Shown here piece after piece: positions 1 through 11,302 of a stretch of DNA of 64,000 nt (position 1 is the stretch's first letter; each line of letters begins with the position of its first letter). A model generated the notes under the pieces. The model was not told the DNA's origin and searched no databases. It saw only the letters and a program-made list of their open reading frames with translations. The position numbers were made by a program, and so were the translations under genes. The stretch is from Rhynchosporium graminicola (Eukaryota; Ascomycota; Leotiomycetes; Helotiales; Ploettnerulaceae). The stretch covers positions 1,178,001 through 1,242,000 of the forward strand of contig FJUW01000001.1 of NCBI GenBank assembly GCA_900074885.1, given 5' to 3'.

Positions 1-479
1 CTAGTTAAATAGATAAGTTACGTAAGGCTAATATAGGAACCGGAAGTAGCTCTTACTACTACTATAGCACTTGATAAGTAGAAGGAGAAGAATAGACTCG
101 ATAGCCTTAACCTCGAAACAGGACGGGGGTAATATAACGGGTTATACTTATTAGTATACTTAATGCCTGAGGCGTCTACGCTAGTACCTGACGTATTATC
201 GTACGTGTTCTAATACTACTACTACTAGCGGCCGCGGTATTATCTTTTCTTCGAAGGGAAACCCTTATTCCTCCCTTCCCTCCTTAGTTAATTCTCCTTA
301 TAATATAGACGAGCTTTTGCACTGCACACTTTGCATTCGCCCCGTGACAGAGATAAAGTATAAGGTACCTTATATATATATACTAGTACTAGTCTGATAC
401 TATATCGAGTCGGATACTAGTTATACTAGGATACTTATAATACCTATGAACTTAGGCCCTGATATCTATCCTTCTCCTT
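1..479. other. TA-rich, RIP-like DNA, not assigned
   Basis: This stretch is very rich in TA and contains no open frame of note. It lies upstream of the recognisable copia gag region. I compared it by eye with the candidate copia 3' LTR near 13.6 kb and saw no match, so the copia 5' LTR is probably outside the window. It may be the leader of the copia element or part of another decayed repeat. Confidence 0.5.
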
Positions 480-1010
480 ATATAATATTCAGGTAAACTG
501 TCGTCACAAGAAGAAGGTAACGTATTAGTATATAACGCTATATAAGATTACGTTAAGCTCTAGTATAATGATTTTAACTCCCTAGAGAAGTTTATTATCG
601 CTTTTAAGCTCTTAATTATTAAATTACAGACTTTGAAAATAGCTCTACCTTCGGTATAATATCTAATTATATTTATTATCGCAGTTTCAGAGAAGTAGCT
701 TATATAAGCTAAAAGATAATATTCTCTCTTAAGAGTTTCTTCTAGTAACGACCTAGAGATAAATAAGAAGACTAACTTAGAAGTAACTCTAATTAGTCTG
801 ATTAAAGATATTACTAATAAAGCTATAGCTAATGAGTCTACTAGTAAGATAGCAGGTTAAGCTCTATATAGTAATAAGTCTATATCTAATTCTAAGAAAG
901 GAAGTAATAGAGGAGCTACTAAGCTAGCTAGTAAGGAAGCTAGGCCGACCTATAAGTACTATAAATAGATATCGCTAAAGTATACTCTAGAGAACTATTT
1001 TATCATTAAT

Positions 1011-1135
1011 TGTAATGGGCACGTGATAGTCGGTTGTATATGTACGGTGTTAGGCATGTTCAGCGTGCGCTGAATATTGTGATCTTTTGGTCCAGATGGC
1101 GTAGTTGGTGTGAGCCTAACCTTAACCCCGTTACA
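1011..1135 (+). repeat. Solo LTR, copy 1 (125 bp)
   Basis: The copy begins TGTAATGGGCACGTG and ends CCCCGTTACA, so it has TG...CA ends and short terminal inverted repeats. It is bounded by direct repeats TTAAT at 1006-1010 and 1136-1140. It belongs to the same family as the LTRs of the TRIM-like element at 12490-13043, there in the other orientation. A single LTR with its own 5-bp duplication points to insertion followed by LTR-LTR recombination. Confidence 0.85.
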
Positions 1136-1204
1136 TTAATAAGCAGAAGAAGAAGGAGTTTAAGAAGAAGTCTGGAAAGAAGTAGATCCCGTACGCTAAG
1201 TAGC

Positions 1205-1329
1205 TGTAATGGGCACGTGATAGTCGGTTATATATATACGGTATTAGGCGTGCTCAGCGTGCGCTGAATATTATGATCTTTTAGTTCAGATAGCGTAGTT
1301 AGTGTGAGCCTAACCTCAACCCTGTTATA
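1205..1329 (+). repeat. Solo LTR, copy 2 (125 bp)
   Basis: This second copy is the same length and orientation as the one at 1011-1135, 69 bp further on. The flanking duplication is GTAGC (1200-1204) on the left and ATAGC (1330-1334) on the right; the one difference is G to A, as expected from RIP. The two copies have separate target duplications, so they are two insertions and not the two ends of one element. The short stretch between them still reads as lysine-rich copia gag. Confidence 0.8.
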
Positions 1330-3330
1330 ATAGCTAAAGAAGAAGAAGAGAGAGAATACTAATAAGAAGAAAACTAATAGTAGAAAGAAGAAAGATAACG
1401 ATTCCGACGAGAATAGTATTTTCGGCGTAGCTCTTTTATTATATTTCCCTACTATTATAGCTTCTATAGCTATATTCTCTTACTATAATAAGTCATAATA
1501 GCTCTTCGACACCGGCGCTACGGAGCATATATCTAACGACCTTTCTAAGTTTACCTTATATACGCTAAGAGACGATTTATAATATATACTTACTATTAAT
1601 AAGCCGTTACGCTCTACTAGGATTAGAAGTTATACGATTAAGGCTATAAAGACTAATGGTATAGTACGTATATTAGAGTGCTACGATATACTATATATCC
1701 TATAGTCTCTAGTCTACTTATACTCTAGTTCTAAATTGAACAAATTAGGAGGTTATTTATATAGTTCTATTCTTTATACGTCTAAGGAGAAGAAGATCTA
1801 TATAATTGACGAAGATCTATTCATTATTAAAAAGGAGACCTCCGGCGCAGGGTACGCTAGCCTTCCGGGTTTAAGCTTACCTGCAGCAGTAGAGTAAGCT
1901 ATAGTCGATATAGAGCTTTAGTATAAACGTATATATAACGATAGCTTTAATATAGTACGACGCACTCAATCTATAGTTATTAATATAAAGTCTATAGAGC
2001 TTAAGACTAGTAGAACTCGCCTTTACGTACTATATAAGAAAGGCTAACCTATTCGGAAGGTTAATAAGATATTAGTATATACCTGACTTCCTAGATCAAT
2101 AGATGAAATCCATATAGATATAGTATACCTTAAACCTAAGGGTCTGAATAGTTACTCTTACGCCTCTATCTTCTTATGCGCTTATTCGACTGGAAAGTAG
2201 GCTTTTACTTACGCTAAGAAGTCAGATATATATCTAGCTAATTAAAAGCTAATTAAGTTAGCTAAAATATAGAATTACTATAAAATTAAGATATAGAGAT
2301 ATAATAGGAGTAAGAAGTACTCTCCCTCTTAGATAAATGAGCTTACTAATTACCTTAGATTACTACTAGAGAAGTCTACTCTATATACTCTAGAGTAAGA
2401 TAGAAGAGCTAAACGCTCTATACGTATAATTATCGAGAAGGTACGTATAGTTATAGTAGATCAGAATATACCTGACTATATATAGCTAGAGATTCTACTT
2501 ACTTATATATTTATCGCTAATCTTACCTCTACTTCTAGAGTAGAAGAGAAGACTCCTTTTAAGTACTTCTAGGACGATATTAAGCTAAGAGTGAACGATA
2601 CTCCTTCTATTAAGTATCTCTATATATTAGGATATTCTATTTTTATACTAATTAATAAGGAGAAGAGAGTCTAGAGCTATAAGGTAGCTCCTGAAGCTAA
2701 AAAGGGTATTCTAGTAGGATTTAAAGGTTATAATATCTATAGATACTTAGTTAATAGAAAGGTAGTTCGTACCTCTTATCTACGATTTAATAAAGATAGC
2801 TTAGTTATAGAACCTCACGAAGAAGATACTATAATAGTACCTTAAACTAGGAGTGATTCTATTAATAATTTAAGCTAAAATTAAGATATCGAGGTTACTA
2901 GTACTATTACTCTTAATTTAAGTATAGTCTCGGAAGATGAAGTCGATAGTAGTACGGATACCGAATCTATAGTTAAGAACGAAGTTCTAGCACTAGAAGT
3001 CGATATCCCGAAGTAAGTTACTATATAAAAGAAGCGTAATAAGCCTCCTGGATCTAAGAACTATATACCGGAGTACGTCCCTAGGGCTATACGATCTAGC
3101 CGTAATAATCTATCGCCTAAGGTAATACCGAAACTAAATAATAGCTACTCTTATATAATTTCACTGCTTAAAGAAGTATAAGAGAGTACTAGCTAATATC
3201 GATTCGCCTTCTATATAGCTTAAGAAGAGTTACTATTTTTAGACGATCCGACTACCTTATATCAGGCTATAAAGAGATCTAATTAGCTAGAATACAAGAA
3301 GGCGATTATTAAGGAATACCGATCTCTTAA

Positions 3331-3565
3331 TGTGACGCTTACTCTAGAAAGGTCTCAAAACTACCTGAGTAATAAGACCTCATATTACTATGAATATAAA
3401 GTAATAAGAATCACTTGAGAATCTATAACTAAGGAGTGAAGAAGTAGAGAGAGAATAGAAGTATATATATGAAAAGGGGCCCCTAAACTCTACTCGTATA
3501 ATCTCGCTTAGCAGTAAGTGTTTCTACTAATAGGGAGAGACCTCCAAACCTAACTAGTCGTCATA
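3331..3565 (-). repeat. Gypsy LTR, left copy (3' LTR of the - strand element)
   Basis: The 235-bp copy starts TGTGACG and ends GTCGTCATA, where the right copy has GTCGTCACA. The two copies differ at only a few sites by eye, nearly all C/T or G/A. It is preceded by the target duplication CTTAA and followed by the purine tract of the element. Confidence 0.92.
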
Positions 3566-3580
3566 CTACCCCCCCCTCCG
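3566..3580 (-). other. Gypsy polypurine tract
   Basis: On the - strand this is CGGAGGGGGGGGTAG, directly before the 3' LTR. This is where a polypurine tract primes plus-strand synthesis in LTR elements, and it fixes the orientation of the element as minus. Confidence 0.85.
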
Positions 3581-5533
3581 AAAAAAGCTCGCCCTCAAGC
3601 GTTAGTTTATCTCCTTATTACTATTAAAGTAGTCGTAATTATTAATTCTATCGTAGAAAGCATTAAGCTAATTAGGTAGTATAGAAGGAGGTCAAGCTTA
3701 CGTTAGGTTATTAAGGTGGAATTATTATAGCTTAGCGGGAGCGTATTTAACGTTTATAGCATCGTACTATATAAGATCGACGTCTTGATTTAACTAGGAA
3801 ACTCGGTATAAGAGGCTATTACGCTACTTGCGGCACGCAAGTATATCTTCGATCTCCTATTTATTATTACTAGTAATATTAATAAGTAGTAGCAAAAGTA
3901 AGGTTTATCCTAGTAAGGGGTCGTTTAGATACTTCAATAGCTTAGAAGCAGGGAATACGTTATATACTTTCATACTAGTAGGGAGCTCTAGACGATAAGA
4001 GCTTCTAACCTTTTTAATTACACGGAAAGGTCTATTAGTTAGGAAGTCGAGTTTTTTACTAGGTCGAGTACTTATAAAGTAGCGCATATCTAGCTAGATA
4101 AAGTCGTCTATAGTAAAGTCGACTTCACGACGTGAGCGATTATAAGATTAAGCTATCTTAGCTTATATACGTTAGAGGCTTAATTGAGCAGTAATCTAAG
4201 CGTTACGCAGACGATTAGCGTAATATAGAGCTTACTAAGTATTTAACTTATTAGTAAGCGTAGTAGAGTTAGGTAGGTCTTTCTAATTCTAATTAACGCG
4301 GGGTATATATCTATAAACGACTTTAAAGGGTAAGAGACCTCTAAGGGATTTATAAAGGAGAGTTATCTAGGCGTAGTTTATAATAAGTAAGAATTCCGAC
4401 TAGTTATCTTAATAATAAGAGATAAAAAGTCGTAATCTGCGTTAGAGATATTAGTTATAGATCTCTATTTAGCTATCTATTTACGAGTAGTCTACTACAG
4501 AAAGCTATCTTTTAGTGCTAAGAATTATAATAACTATAGTCTAAAAACAGGAAACGAATTAAGGCCCTCTATTAGAGGTAATTATTAATAGAGCTCCGAA
4601 ATAGTAGTATACGTAGTATAAGTAAAGCTTTATAAGGTCGCGCGTATCAGAAGTCTTTCGGTATAGAATACTAATTACTTATTTACTAAAACAGTCGATA
4701 AATACGAGAACGTTATCGTAGCTGTGTTTATCGCGGTTGAAGCTATAGTAGTCGACTATAATATACTCTTATAGACGTGATAGTACGAGCAGAGGTTAGA
4801 GGAGGCCCGGTTTCTTATTATACGGCACTTAAATTCGTCGGCAAGTATAATAGTTATAGCAGTACTAGTTAATAGTTAAAGCGATTCCGTACTACTAGTA
4901 TTATAATACTAGTAGTTATAAGGTCTTCTTTAAACTTAGATAAGTAGTCTCTAATAAGTCGTATACTTCGCGTATAAATAGAATAAGAAAGTATAAGACG
5001 TTAAGTATAATTAGTCTTCCTTTATAGAGTAGAAGATCTTTTTCTATAGTTAGTTTTCTAGGAGTAGTAGAGAGAGCTTATTTCTATAAAGCTTAGAGTA
5101 ATAGCGTAGTGCGATTAGCGTTAAGTACTTACTATACTATAGAAAAGACTAGCGATAAGTCGGCGACTTCTAAGGCGTTAATAAGCTTAAAGTTATCTAT
5201 AGAGTCGGAGCTATTCCGGAGGTTACTTATAAGTAGTACTAGATCGATTTAGTCTTCGCGTAGTAGCTACTATAAACGCTAGGTTCTTTTAGCGTTATTC
5301 TAGTCGTCTAATTTATTTATTCTGCGAGAGAGAGCATTAGCAAGTAGATTATATTTCTTAGGTCGATAGGTGATTATAAAGTTCTAATCTGCGAGTAGCT
5401 CGGCTTATCAGGCTTATTATACGTTTAGCTATTTAGAGGTTATGAAGTACTTAAGAGCTTTATAGTTAGTAATAACGCGGATCTGATATAGTACGCTTAC
5501 GAGCTCAGATCTCTAGTTACTAAAAGATCGTAT

Positions 5534-6406
5534 AATTATAAGTATTTCCTTATCGTGAATAGCGTAATTAAGCTCAGCAGGTAGTATAGTCTTAGAGAAG
5601 TAAGCTACTAGGAACTAGTCTTCGTCGTGCTATTACGATAGTATACCTGCTATTACTCTATCACTAGCGTCTATTTCGATTATATAAGGTAGATATTACT
5701 AATAGTAGTAGAGGAGTAGTGCCGAAGTAAGAGCGTGCTTTAGGTGATTAAAAGTATCTTTATACTCCCTAGCGAACCGAAATAATACGTTATTTTTAGT
5801 AAGTTATATAAGAGGTTTTATAATAATTCCGTAGTTCTTAATAAATCGTTAGTAGAAGTTGCAAAAGCCTAAGAACGATTATACGCCCTTAACTATAGTC
5901 AGGTAATTCTAAGATTATATAATATTAACTTTCTTAGGGTCTACCTCGATCCTAGAAGTAGAGATAATAAATCTAAGGTATTTAGTGCGAGTAATATTAA
6001 ATTCATACTTCTTAAGGTTAGCTTATAATCTAGCGTCTTATAATCGTTATAGCACCTTATATATATATAATTAATACTATAGTAAGTCGTCAGAGTAGAT
6101 CAGAATATCGTCTAGATATACTATATAGAAGTCGTCTAAGTAGTCGAATAAGACGTTATTCATATATCGCTAGTATATCGCAGGGCCGTTAGTTAGACCG
6201 AAAGGGAGTACCTTATACTTATATGCACCGTAATAGGTCCGGAAAGTCATATACTCTTCAGAGGCTAGATCTATTCGAATTCGGTAGAACGCCTAGCGAA
6301 TATCCAGTTTAGTAAATATCTTAGTAGTAGAGATTCTAGCTAGCGTTTTATCGATTAATAGCAGTAGATATTAATCCTTCCTTATAAAGTTATTAAGTAC
6401 GCGAAA
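5534..6406. repeat. 873-bp exact direct duplicate left of the sequence gap
   Basis: This block is the same, base for base in every line I compared, as 6957-7829 (offset 1423). It stops exactly at the first N. It covers part of the gypsy reverse transcriptase and the start of the RNase H. Its identity contrasts with the heavy mutation of the rest of the element, which argues that it is one locus assembled twice. Confidence 0.93.
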
Positions 6407-6956
6407 NNNNNNNNNNNNNNNNNNNNNNNNNNNNNNNNNNNNNNNNNNNNNNNNNNNNNNNNNNNNNNNNNNNNNNNNNNNNNNNNNNNNNNNNNNNNNN
6501 NNNNNNNNNNNNNNNNNNNNNNNNNNNNNNNNNNNNNNNNNNNNNNNNNNNNNNNNNNNNNNNNNNNNNNNNNNNNNNNNNNNNNNNNNNNNNNNNNNNN
6601 NNNNNNNNNNNNNNNNNNNNNNNNNNNNNNNNNNNNNNNNNNNNNNNNNNNNNNNNNNNNNNNNNNNNNNNNNNNNNNNNNNNNNNNNNNNNNNNNNNNN
6701 NNNNNNNNNNNNNNNNNNNNNNNNNNNNNNNNNNNNNNNNNNNNNNNNNNNNNNNNNNNNNNNNNNNNNNNNNNNNNNNNNNNNNNNNNNNNNNNNNNNN
6801 NNNNNNNNNNNNNNNNNNNNNNNNNNNNNNNNNNNNNNNNNNNNNNNNNNNNNNNNNNNNNNNNNNNNNNNNNNNNNNNNNNNNNNNNNNNNNNNNNNNN
6901 NNNNNNNNNNNNNNNNNNNNNNNNNNNNNNNNNNNNNNNNNNNNNNNNNNNNNNNN
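6407..6956. other. Assembly gap (550 N)
   Basis: The run of N sits inside the gypsy reverse transcriptase. The same 873 bp is present immediately on both sides, so the gap probably separates two contig ends that overlap and were not merged. Reading pol from 7830 through 7829-6957 straight to 5533 gives a continuous RT-RNase H order with nothing missing. Confidence 0.95.
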
Positions 6957-7829
6957 AATTATAAGTATTTCCTTATCGTGAATAGCGTAATTAAGCTCAG
7001 CAGGTAGTATAGTCTTAGAGAAGTAAGCTACTAGGAACTAGTCTTCGTCGTGCTATTACGATAGTATACCTGCTATTACTCTATCACTAGCGTCTATTTC
7101 GATTATATAAGGTAGATATTACTAATAGTAGTAGAGGAGTAGTGCCGAAGTAAGAGCGTGCTTTAGGTGATTAAAAGTATCTTTATACTCCCTAGCGAAC
7201 CGAAATAATACGTTATTTTTAGTAAGTTATATAAGAGGTTTTATAATAATTCCGTAGTTCTTAATAAATCGTTAGTAGAAGTTGCAAAAGCCTAAGAACG
7301 ATTATACGCCCTTAACTATAGTCAGGTAATTCTAAGATTATATAATATTAACTTTCTTAGGGTCTACCTCGATCCTAGAAGTAGAGATAATAAATCTAAG
7401 GTATTTAGTGCGAGTAATATTAAATTCATACTTCTTAAGGTTAGCTTATAATCTAGCGTCTTATAATCGTTATAGCACCTTATATATATATAATTAATAC
7501 TATAGTAAGTCGTCAGAGTAGATCAGAATATCGTCTAGATATACTATATAGAAGTCGTCTAAGTAGTCGAATAAGACGTTATTCATATATCGCTAGTATA
7601 TCGCAGGGCCGTTAGTTAGACCGAAAGGGAGTACCTTATACTTATATGCACCGTAATAGGTCCGGAAAGTCATATACTCTTCAGAGGCTAGATCTATTCG
7701 AATTCGGTAGAACGCCTAGCGAATATCCAGTTTAGTAAATATCTTAGTAGTAGAGATTCTAGCTAGCGTTTTATCGATTAATAGCAGTAGATATTAATCC
7801 TTCCTTATAAAGTTATTAAGTACGCGAAA
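6957..7829. repeat. 873-bp exact direct duplicate right of the sequence gap
   Basis: Second copy of 5534-6406. It starts at the first base after the gap and ends at GCGAAA, where unique gypsy sequence continues. It is interpreted with the gap as an assembly artefact and not a biological tandem duplication. Confidence 0.93.
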
Positions 7830-9849
7830 GTCGATATAGAATCTTAGACTTCTATTAGCTTTCTTAACGAAAAGAATAAGTGCAGTATATAGTACTTAAG
7901 AAGGTTCGATGAAACCTTTAGCTAAGTTATTAGTAATATACGCTTTAATAACTTTAAGTTCTTTAGCTAATATCTTATATAAGAAGAAGTATTTGAGGTT
8001 CTTCTCGGCCCCTTCCTTAAGCTCAATTCGGTAATCGTATAAGCGATAAGGAGGGAGAATATCGCTAGCTTCCTTAGAAAAGACATATACTTACTAGCTA
8101 TACTCGTGAGAGATCTATAGTTCTAAATCTAATTCGCTTAAGCTAATAGCAAATTATTAGGTAGTTTTACGATATTCTATAAAGTCGATAGTTAAAGATA
8201 TAATAGTAGTATCGTATTACTAAACTACGATTCGGTCGTTAAGAAGCTTATCTATCTTATGAAGAGTAATAGAGAAGATCTTATTATTAGAAGATTTCTA
8301 GCGTTTATATAAGAGATAGAAAGCTAAGCTACTAATTATATAAATCTCTAGCGTAAGAAGCTCTAGAAGAGGTCTAAGCATACGAGGTAATCTTTATCGC
8401 TTCCGAAATATTATAGTAGCTATTTTTATACTTTAAGTAGCTTCTATTAAGTCGCGAGATAGTGTTCCGAGTAACTATTAGTCTATAGTATAAATTATAC
8501 GGGCGTAGTCTTATACGTAAGTCTTTAACATAGAGACTTCTAATTAGAGTTAAAGTAGAGATTCACGCGAGATATAAGTAATAATATCGCTAAATCGTAC
8601 GTACTTCGGCCGTATATTAATAGCTTCTCTAGAGTATAAAGACTTCTCTTTCCTGCTCTATTCTTATTCTTTAGGTAATAAACACTTAAGCTTATCGTAT
8701 CTACGATAAGTAGTATAAACGCCGGAGGAACGGTCCTAACTAATCGGCAGTAGTAATAGAGAGTTAGTTACCTATAGAATACTCTCTAGGGGAGAGTTTT
8801 AGATATTTTTATAGCTATAAGTCTCCCTAGAAATACGCTTCCGAGCTAGCAATAGTCGTTTAATAATAGAGATAGAGTTAATAATAGCTCGAATATTAAT
8901 AGGAGAGTTAGCTACGCTTTACTATTCCTCGTACGCTTCCTAGAACTGATCGAGGCGTTCGTTTCGTTCGTTAGCGTCGTGTTAGTAGCGCTAGTAAGTA
9001 TAGTATTTATATAAGTCCTTAATCTCGATCAGAGAGCTATAAATATTACTAAGAGGAGTATATAGTAGCTAAATAATCTATCGTTTAGAGGCATCTAAGA
9101 GTACTTAATATTCCGAAAGCCAGGTCCTTCCGAGTATAATACTATAGTTTCCGAGAGTAGTAATAAGAAAGGAGATAAATACCTAAACGCGATAATCTAC
9201 TATTAAATTAAGTATCGTATAGTGACTAATAGTACTACTATTAACGCTATTAAAGCCTTTAATAGGAATTGCGTTTAGTAGAAAGTAAATTAAAGGTTTT
9301 AAGAAGAAGGAAAGGGATTTAAGAAAAGAATAATTAATAAAATAGTATCTATTAGCTCAAGAATCGAGAAGTGCGAGTAGCTTATACGAGAGTCTATTCT
9401 TAGTAAGAGTAGCACGTATAATAAACGATTAACTACTAAGAAGCTTCGTAAGATTAAGATATCGTATATCTCGTATACTACCTAGGAAGGAGTCTTTCCC
9501 TAGGCGTAGTCTTTTGCTAGCGGTTTAATATACTCCTAGGTATTATTATACGTTTCTTCTAGCTCGCTGTCAACGTTATTATTAGTATTAATTACGTTGA
9601 TTCGATACGGAGTATTAGGTCGAGCTGATAATAAGCGTAAGTATAAGGTAAGCGTAAAGTGATAAGGAGTATTCGCCGGCGATTATGCACGAGGCGTATT
9701 ATTTCGTATAGAGTATAATACTTATTTACTAGTTGTACTAGTATTCTCGGGCGTAGGAAGACTAATTTGCGGATAAGAAGAGGAATTAGTACTATAGCGC
9801 TAGGAGGAGGTATTTATAGGGCGTTCCCGAGTCGCGCTAGCCTTAGCTA

Positions 9850-10950
9850 AAGACTCGGAATAGTAAGTCTTTTTAATAAATTAACCTTAGTCTTTAGCTT
9901 ATATAGCCTTTACGTATTCTTCTAGTGTCCTTAACGTTCTATACTATTAGAAGAGCTATTTCCGTAGCCGTGCAGGTAGCTTCTCCTATAAGTCTATTTT
10001 CAGAGTTAATTAATTATTTACTCTAGCTTTACGAGCTAGCGTATAAAACTCGTAGTAGAATATCCAGAAGGTCTACTTATAATCTATCTTTAGCGCGGAG
10101 TAGCTAGCTCTTAAAGTTTATTAGTCGTATAGATTAGATAAGAAGGAAATAAGTTAAGTAATTATATTAAGTGAATCGATTATATTACTTTCTTCGTTAT
10201 ATTCTAGTTCTAAGAATAAGAGTTCTAGGTAGGTTCTAGCTATTCCTTCCGTTTAGTTAAGTAATTAATCTTTATAGTAATCTTCGTCGATAAAGTAGCT
10301 AGAGTAGCGCCGGAGGGCGTTACGTATCTATACTTCCTAGAGTTTTAGAGAGTAGTCGATTCTATTAGAGAGCTTATTTAGAAGGTTAAGTATCTTCTCT
10401 ATACGCGTAGCGTATAATATTAAAAATATTCCTCAAATAGATTATTCTCGACGATAATTATTAGGCGTAAGAGTAGCGTTATCTTCTTTAATTAATAGTA
10501 GTAGTATTATACGCGATTAAACGTTATTAAACGATATAAACTTAGTAGAGTACTAAGTAATTAACTAGCGTAGTTCCAGGAACTCGTCCTATAACTAGCG
10601 TAGTTCTATAGATAAGTCAGCGTTTAATTATCTCTCCTCCGCGAGCTTCCTTTCTACCTCTTATAGCTAGTAAGCGCGGTCTTCCTATGAGTTACTTATA
10701 GTTACTATTAATATAAGGGTATTATCAGGGAGGTTTAGCGACTTAGTGAGTTCGTTAATTATAGTAGGAGTTAGGGAGCTTAACTCGGACGAGGCGTTAT
10801 CGTAAGTACTCTCTACTATAAAGAGAGGTAGGTTACGGCGAGTATTACAAGTCGCCGAAGAATAGGAAGTAGAGGGAGTCGGAGAACTAGTAGTCGATTT
10901 ATCGGACTTAGGTTACTTCGGTTTAGGTGCTATTCTTTAAGTTTATACTT
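9850..10950 (-). pseudogene. Gypsy gag (broken)
   Basis: The - strand, read through stops, gives a retrotransposon gag pattern between about 10330 and 9850: an acidic helix-rich stretch (TYLELLFLELEYNEE), then FWIFYYEFYTLARKA, then LTLKIDLxEKLPARLRK. This layout of an aromatic F..EF..LA motif followed by a KLP-type helix is typical of fungal gypsy gag. The remainder towards the 5' LTR is low in recognisable signal. No zinc knuckle was identified. Ends are approximate. Confidence 0.65.
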
Positions 10951-11067
10951 AGTATAAGCCTTCTCTATATAGCGTAGTCTTCTGCGTTTAGTAGCTCTAA
11001 GTATAGAGGTATAATATAAGTAGATATTTACTATTTTCCTAGACGTAAGTAAAAGAGTTATAGATAA

Positions 11068-11302
11068 TATAACGCTTACTTTAGAAAGGTCTTAAAACTA
11101 CCTGAGTAATAAGACCTTATATTACTATGAATATAAAGTAGTAAGAATCACTTGAGAATCTATAACTAAGGAGTAAAGAAGTAGAGAGAGAATAGAAGTA
11201 TATATATGAAAAGGGGCCCCTAAACTCTACTCGTGTAATCTCGCTTAGCAGTAAGTGTTTCTACTAATAGGGAGAGACCTCCAAACCTGACCAGTCGTCA
11301 CA
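11068..11302 (-). repeat. Gypsy LTR, right copy (5' LTR of the - strand element)
   Basis: This 235-bp copy pairs with 3331-3565. It ends in GTCGTCACA and is followed by the target duplication CTTAA at 11303-11307. Its outer end keeps the canonical CA where the left copy has TA; the inner end reads TATAACG where the left copy has TGTGACG, again G-to-A changes. Confidence 0.92.

Larger units (their letters stand above)
520..3330 (+). pseudogene. Copia gag-protease-integrase and start of reverse transcriptase (broken)
   Basis: A gag-like reading runs to a decayed zinc knuckle near 945-1005, continuing across the solo LTRs into a lysine-rich stretch. The protease active site reads LFDTGATEHIS at 1502-1534, with the DTG intact. 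A GAG-pre-integrase block follows near 1915-2050. The integrase core starts near 2105 (DEIHIDIVYL) and ends with the fold segment around LVGFKGYNIYRYL near 2710-2760. RVT_2-type sequence begins near 3237 (LDDPTTLYQAI) and is cut at 3330 by the gypsy insertion. Many in-frame stops exclude a working protein. The family assignment is secure from the domain order; exact ends are not. Confidence 0.85.
3725..9260 (-). pseudogene. Gypsy pol: protease, RT, RNase H, integrase, chromodomain (broken)
   Basis: Read through stops on the - strand. A retropepsin-like segment lies near 9250-9080. The reverse transcriptase runs from about 8000 downward, with the motif YLDDILIYSDDL at 7541-7506 and again at 6118-6083 because of the assembly duplication. 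The RNase H and tether region ends in TYRPKKYNLLANALSRR near 5370-5300. The integrase core with VFIDCFSK is near 4720-4680. The integrase C-terminus (NRPFRVIKKVRSSYRLELP) is within 4087-3905, and a chromodomain-like tail (EIEDILACRK, then YRVSxLNQ) is near 3870-3730. Unlike the copia copy, the RT catalytic aspartates are kept. Many stops exclude function. Confidence 0.88.
3331..11302 (-). mobile_element. Ty3/gypsy chromodomain retrotransposon (chromovirus) nested in the copia
   Basis: Two 235-bp LTRs bound the element, flanked by the 5-bp duplication CTTAA at 3326-3330 and 11303-11307. The polypurine tract next to the left LTR and all coding domains place it on the - strand. Reading from high to low coordinates gives gag, a retropepsin-like segment, reverse transcriptase, RNase H, integrase and a C-terminal chromodomain-like segment. 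As given it is 7972 bp, but 550 are N and 873 look like a duplicated assembly overlap, so the real length is probably about 6.5 kb. RIP-type stops run through the coding region, so it is not autonomous. Confidence 0.92.

Noticed and set aside
1034..1267. A 77-residue open frame
   Set aside because: It spans parts of both solo LTRs and the copia DNA between them, so it is a chance frame.
5534..7829. A biological tandem duplication within the gypsy element
   Set aside because: Exact identity, edges that coincide with the N run, and a seamless RT reading after collapse all point to an assembly overlap.
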